Source: JANRKT01 sp033763355
GTDB lineage: Bacteria > Bacteroidota > Bacteroidia > Chitinophagales > Chitinophagaceae
Length of the DNA: 25,197 nt
NCBI GenBank assembly: GCA_033763355.1
Contig: JANRKT010000323.1
Location: 1-25,197, forward strand
Reading direction: 5' to 3'
Each line of letters begins with the position of its first letter. Position 1 is the first letter of the stretch. Under the pieces are notes generated by a model, which worked only from the letters and a program-made list of their open reading frames with translations, made no database searches and was not told the origin of the DNA. The position numbers and the translations under genes are program-made. Shown one piece after another: positions 22,171 through 25,197 of the stretch.

Positions 22171-23292
22171 TTATTTTGATGTTTCTTTTGCTGCTCTGTC
22201 AATTGCATCCAACAGGCCACCGCTTCGCAGGTCAAGCGACAATTCCCAGAACATGATCCCTCCCAATCCTTTCTGCATGGCATACTTTGTTTTGGCCTGA
22301 ATGGAGGTTGAATCATCAAAAGTAGCAAAGCGGTTTTTTGCTGCATTGTAACCGAAAGTTGCAAATGCTGACGAATCATAATGGAAGGTATAGCCACTGT
22401 CGGCTGAAAGCATGGTATTAAAACGCCGGTAAGGAATAAAGCTGCGGAACTTTCCCTGCTGGTAAAGTCCGTTGTTTATATTTTTCACACTGTCCCATTC
22501 CCTTGCATAAAAAGCTGCGCCGATGATGAGTTTATTCAAAGGCACATGGATAGAATCCAGGTACCTTATGGCATTATCTGCAGATTGTTTTTGCTTGTTA
22601 GAAGAATAAAGCGGCGTATGGTGGCCTGTAACAGTACTGAAACCACTCACAAGGTCATAACTCATCAGGTTTACTTTATCCAGCAACGGCATCACTTTGT
22701 CCCATTCAACGGACTCCTCTAAAAATTTATCAAAGCCGCCTGCAGCAAAACTGATTTCGTAAGAAGTGCCAAGCGTATCCCTTAATGTTTTTATCAGTGC
22801 AGTAAAATTGGGTTTGTCTTCTGCTTTCCATGCATGGCCGGGGTAACCTTCAATGCCGGGGTATTCCCAATCCAGGTCAATGCCATCTGCTTTAAAATAT
22901 TCAAGCAATTCTTTTACCGATTGGGAAAATTCATGTCGCCCGGCTTCAGATGAGAACACAGGCGAGCAAAATTCACAGCCACCCCACCCACCCAATGATA
23001 GGATTACCTTAAGTTCCGGGTTACGTTTTTTTAAAGTAACAAGTTTATGGATGCTGGCTGAATCACCTGCATTATCAATAGAAAGTTTATTTCCCTTCAG
23101 GTGGCCAAAGCTGAAAATAATGTGGGTGAGTTTTTCAACTGCAAAGCTGTCAACAAGTGTGTTGTTGCCGCTGTAATACGCAATAACAGAAAAATTACCT
23201 GGTGAGGATGAAGCTGTGCTGTTTTTATCCTCGTTGCAGGAAAACAGCAGAAAAATGATCAATAACAGGCAGCCGGTTTTTTTAAAGTGCAT
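22171..23292 (-). CDS. Glycoside hydrolase family 18 lipoprotein (chitinase-like)
   Basis: 373 residues; a lipoprotein signal peptide with lipobox LFSC (Cys19 in LLIIFLLFSCNEDKN) anchors it to the envelope. The GH18 TIM barrel shows VIAYYSGNN, THIIFSFGHLKGNKL, KVILSLGGWGG and the catalytic DxxDxDxE motif DGIDLDWE (Asp136, Asp139, Asp141, Glu143, with Glu143 as the proton donor). Later conserved parts are VNLMSYDL, LIIGAAFYAREW and GGIMFWELSLDL. It should cleave beta-1,4-linked N-acetylglucosamine, either chitin or peptidoglycan-like substrates. Bacteroidota have many such surface GH18 lipoproteins. It heads the run into the serine hydrolase and amidohydrolase genes, 68 bp after the small gene at 23361. 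Confidence 0.93.
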   Translation of the reverse strand: MHFKKTGCLLLIIFLLFSCNEDKNSTASSSPGNFSVIAYYSGNNTLVDSFAVEKLTHIIFSFGHLKGNKLSIDNAGDSASIHKLVTLKKRNPELKVILSLGGWGGCEFCSPVFSSEAGRHEFSQSVKELLEYFKADGIDLDWEYPGIEGYPGHAWKAEDKPNFTALIKTLRDTLGTSYEISFAAGGFDKFLEESVEWDKVMPLLDKVNLMSYDLVSGFSTVTGHHTPLYSSNKQKQSADNAIRYLDSIHVPLNKLIIGAAFYAREWDSVKNINNGLYQQGKFRSFIPYRRFNTMLSADSGYTFHYDSSAFATFGYNAAKNRFATFDDSTSIQAKTKYAMQKGLGGIMFWELSLDLRSGGLLDAIDRAAKETSK

Positions 23293-23360
23293 ATCTTTTT
23301 ACAATGAGTGGCGGCAACATTGAAAATGTAATGATAAAAGTGATGGCAACACGGGGCTTG

Positions 23361-23672
23361 TCATAAAACTGCCCTGAACACTTTCCACTTTTGTGTTCCG
23401 GGTACAACCAATGGGGCAATCTGTTCAGAGAACTTCCTGAACTGCGGCTGCCCCATTTCAGTAAGCGCTATGGTAAAATCTTCTAATTTTTCAAATTCAT
23501 ATTCGTCAATAATCAGTGAAGGCGATTCGCCGATATGCCCCACATATACCCTGTTCTTTGATTTGCTGAAATGCGAAGACCTGAATTTCTCAGCGCCCCA
23601 TTCTTTCATGATGTCAAGCGCCTGTTTTTGTTTGCCAAAAACAATTTCAAGGCTCCACTGGCAGATGTACAT
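23361..23672 (-). CDS. Small ferredoxin-fold-like protein (dimeric alpha-beta barrel type), unassigned
   Basis: About 103 residues from the ATG at 23672 (MYICQWSLEIVFGKQKQALD). An upstream ATG at 23729 adds 19 residues (MKSVQLFCLTF...) that look unrelated and run almost into the VanZ stop. The pattern is one strand, helix (QALDIMKEWGAEKF), strands (VYVGHIGESPSLIIDEYEFE), helix (LEDFTIALTEM) and a C-terminal QIAPLVVPGTQKWKVFRAVL. This is the shape of dimeric ferredoxin-like barrels such as the antibiotic-biosynthesis monooxygenase or NIPSNAP-like groups. No signal peptide, so it is cytoplasmic. Function and family are not known. Confidence 0.6.
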   Translation of the reverse strand: MYICQWSLEIVFGKQKQALDIMKEWGAEKFRSSHFSKSKNRVYVGHIGESPSLIIDEYEFEKLEDFTIALTEMGQPQFRKFSEQIAPLVVPGTQKWKVFRAVL

Positions 23673-23734
23673 AAAAAATGTTTTTAACGATGATGGAAAA
23701 GTTAAGCAAAAGAGCTGTACAGATTTCACCCCTC

Positions 23735-24202
23735 CTAATGAATTTTTCTGAACACTGAAAAGATGAAATAACCTCCCAGTCCGCCGGCCGAATTCAAAAT
23801 CAGGTCGTCCACATCAAATACGCCAAGACCGGTTAATAATTGAATGGTTTCAAATGCAAGGCTGATGAAAAGAACCATGCCAAATGTTTTCCAGAACTTT
23901 TGTAAGCGGGTAAACAATAAGGGCAGGAGGATACCCAATGGTGCAAACCCGATGATGTTGCCTGCTATATTATTTACCTTATATTCTGTTCTCTGTCGGC
24001 TCCTGTAAAAAAGCCTGATGGTGGCAAAGGGTTTAAAGTTTGCCAGCTTCCAGCCGCTTTTTACAGCCTGTTGCGCATTGTAACGGGCAAAATAATTTTT
24101 ATAATGCTGGGGCGATTTTTTAAAAAGGATATTTTTTACAAGCACCAGCATACAGGCAGCAAACAACACCCATAATATTACCCTCGCTGTTTTGTTTTGC
24201 AT
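23735..24202 (-). CDS. VanZ-like membrane protein
   Basis: 155 residues with about four membrane segments (ILWVLFAACMLVLVKNIL, NIIGFAPLGILLPLLF, TFGMVLFISLAFETIQLL, GGLGGYFIFSVF). The VanZ-family marks are NxxGFxPLGxLLP and the later ExxQ plus VFDVDDLILNSAGGLGGY, where DVDD-NxxG is the conserved end. VanZ in enterococci lowers teicoplanin binding, but most relatives outside that cluster have unknown roles in envelope physiology. It lies 54 bp downstream of the esterase gene and 62 bp upstream of the small gene at 23361, on the same strand. No van genes are near, so a resistance label is not justified. Confidence 0.88.
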   Translation of the reverse strand: MQNKTARVILWVLFAACMLVLVKNILFKKSPQHYKNYFARYNAQQAVKSGWKLANFKPFATIRLFYRSRQRTEYKVNNIAGNIIGFAPLGILLPLLFTRLQKFWKTFGMVLFISLAFETIQLLTGLGVFDVDDLILNSAGGLGGYFIFSVFRKIH

Positions 24203-24256
24203 GTACTAGTTAATGGATGAAATGTTTTATGAATAATGGGTTGCAGGGCGTTTTTG

Positions 24257-24997
24257 TCACAGCAGATCTTTCAGTGTGCTCCATACGGTTTCCGCCACAA
24301 TTTTATTTCCTTCTGCAGTGGGGTGTATGCCATCCGGCTGATTGAGCTCAGCTACACCGCCAACATCTTCCAGCAGGAAGGGGATTAAAGCGGTTTTATT
24401 ATTTTCTGCAAGTTTACGGAATACAGAGCGGAATTCATCGGCATACCGCCTGCCCATATTGGGGGGCACCTGCATCCCTGCAATAATAATTTTTGCATCG
24501 GGGTATTTTATTCTAACCTGGTCAATGATGGATTGCAGGTTGTTTATGGTTTCGCTTACAGGAATGCCCCTTAATCCGTCATTGCCGCCCAGTTCAAGTA
24601 CAAACACATCCACCTGCTGGCCCAGTATCCAGTCAATGCGGCTTTTGCCGCCCGCCGATGTTTCACCGCTCAGCCCTGCATTAATTACTTTGTATGGCAG
24701 GTTTAGTGAATCAATTTTCTTTTGAATCAATGCAGGAAATGCCTCAGAAGGGTCAAGCCCGTAACCAGCGGTAAGGCTATTGCCAAAAAAAATGATGTTT
24801 TTGGTTTTACCCTGCGGCTTTACAGCGGTTTCATGTTCCGGTGAAGCTTCACCGGCGGTATTTTCTTTTGCAGCTTCCTTATTATTACTGCAGCCGGGTG
24901 AAATGAACACCGCAATAAAAAAAAGCAATGCGGCGCACAGTTTCTGTGTATCATTAATCCCGGCCATTCGCATAATCATAACATTATCTTTAAACAT
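24257..24997 (-). CDS. SGNH-hydrolase lipoprotein, TesA-like arylesterase
   Basis: Up to 246 residues; lipoprotein signal with lipobox SPGC (Cys36 if the first ATG is used). Starts at 24979, 24973 or 24967 would give a shorter, cleaner signal peptide, so the first residues are uncertain. The SGNH blocks are clear: catalytic Ser74 in FFGNSLTAGYG (block I), Gly in INAGLSGETSAGG (block II), Asn in LELGGNDGLRG (block III), and Asp222/His225 in PDGIHPTAEG (block V). TesA relatives hydrolyse acyl-CoA, aryl esters and lysophospholipids at the periplasmic side. It lies divergent from an ABC-transporter ATPase gene, the same neighbour arrangement as tesA/ybbA in E. coli. Confidence 0.88.
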   Translation of the reverse strand: MFKDNVMIMRMAGINDTQKLCAALLFFIAVFISPGCSNNKEAAKENTAGEASPEHETAVKPQGKTKNIIFFGNSLTAGYGLDPSEAFPALIQKKIDSLNLPYKVINAGLSGETSAGGKSRIDWILGQQVDVFVLELGGNDGLRGIPVSETINNLQSIIDQVRIKYPDAKIIIAGMQVPPNMGRRYADEFRSVFRKLAENNKTALIPFLLEDVGGVAELNQPDGIHPTAEGNKIVAETVWSTLKDLL

Positions 24998-25023
24998 GTT
25001 GCTGTAAGTTTATCAGTTATAAG

Positions 25024-25067
25024 CCTCCGTGGGCTGCTTCTGCAGCAAAAGTGCCCCGGAGGTTTTT
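25024..25067 (+). terminator. GC-rich hairpin followed by T-run in the divergent tesA/ABC region
   Basis: CCTCCG (25024-25029) pairs with CGGAGG (25057-25062), extended after a one-base bulge by GGGC/GCCC, and is followed by TTTTT. As written it would end transcription on plus, though no plus gene precedes it. It could be an attenuator about 100 nt ahead of the ABC gene, or the end of a small RNA. Confidence 0.4.
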
Positions 25068-25160
25068 AGAGGCCGCAATTTTAAATATATTAATTTACTG
25101 CATTTTACCGGCAGAAACTGAAATGTCATCACAATTAAGGGATAATTAAAATAAAATACG

Positions 25161-25197
25161 GTGAATACCATTCTTGATGTACGGAGCCTGAGCAAAA
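25161..25197 (+). CDS. ABC-transporter ATP-binding protein, first 12 codons only
   Basis: From a GTG at 25161 the frame reads (V/M)NTILDVRSLSK and runs off the window. The phrase [IV]LDVRxLSKSFG is the standard start of ABC ATPases, just ahead of the Walker A loop, which would lie outside. It is divergent from the TesA-like gene, matching the ybbA/tesA pair of E. coli (an ABC ATPase of the LolD/MacB-like group). Identity rests on 12 residues plus context. Confidence 0.6.
   Translation, partial: MNTILDVRSLSK

Noticed and set aside
21074..24202. Reading the serine hydrolase and VanZ-like gene as antibiotic-resistance genes
   Set aside because: Both families are mostly non-resistance in Bacteroidota; no AmpR, van operon or mobile-element context is present.
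1..25197. CRISPR array, tRNA or rRNA genes, integrase or prophage
   Set aside because: No spaced identical repeats of CRISPR type, no cloverleaf or rRNA-like sequence, and no integrase or phage structural gene were seen; the only transposase is the RAYT.

Overview
The window looks like chromosome of a Bacteroidota bacterium, probably Chitinophagaceae or a relative. Reasons: a very large secreted protein ends in a type IX secretion (Por secretion) tail; there are many SPII lipoproteins with short lipoboxes; a propeller sensor kinase of the LytS/His_kinase type sits beside a LytTR-like regulator; and candidate promoters fit the Bacteroidota -7 box TAnnTTTG rather than the E. coli -10/-35. Composition is moderate in GC, with one visibly AT-richer block (about 8.8-13.8 kb). 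No rRNA, tRNA or CRISPR array was seen.

Layout. (1) 1-1.24 kb: a gene cut by the left edge, overlapped by a GNAT acetyltransferase, then a lipocalin-like lipoprotein, all on minus. (2) 1.6-4.2 kb: a toxin-antitoxin and repeat zone. It holds a lone antitoxin paralogue, an intact antitoxin/PIN-toxin pair, a 49-residue antitoxin-like minus-strand gene, and a VapBC-type pair whose toxin is frameshifted. At least three families of short intergenic repeats are interspersed. (3) 4.2-8.6 kb: a 1445-residue T9SS-exported beta-propeller/Calx-beta protein with a strong hairpin just after its stop. (4) 8.8-13.8 kb: seven minus-strand genes, nearly all for exported or membrane proteins. Four of them (CsgG-like, LPP20-like lipoprotein, DUF6175-like, and a second GxG-EA protein) are packed with 2-7 bp gaps. 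This looks like an undescribed CsgG/FlgO/LPP20-type outer-membrane assembly and is the best candidate for a novel system.

(5) 14.2-18.3 kb: a propeller histidine kinase and a REC-LytTR-like regulator on plus, separated by a two-copy 130-bp tandem repeat that carries four hairpins; a 21-bp-spaced direct repeat lies upstream of the kinase. (6) 18.29-18.95 kb: a REP-associated transposase (RAYT) bracketed by two inverted REP hairpins with compensatory base changes. (7) 19.0-25.0 kb: six minus-strand genes, for an amidohydrolase, a beta-lactamase-fold serine hydrolase, a GH18 lipoprotein, a small ferredoxin-fold-like protein, a VanZ-like membrane protein and a TesA-like SGNH esterase lipoprotein. 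(8) The right edge holds the first 12 codons of a divergent ABC-transporter ATPase, the same tesA/ybbA arrangement known from E. coli.

Functional links are mostly inferred. The kinase and regulator presumably form one signalling pair, and the CsgG-type genes presumably form one envelope complex. The 19-25 kb genes are secreted or envelope hydrolases with no obvious common pathway.
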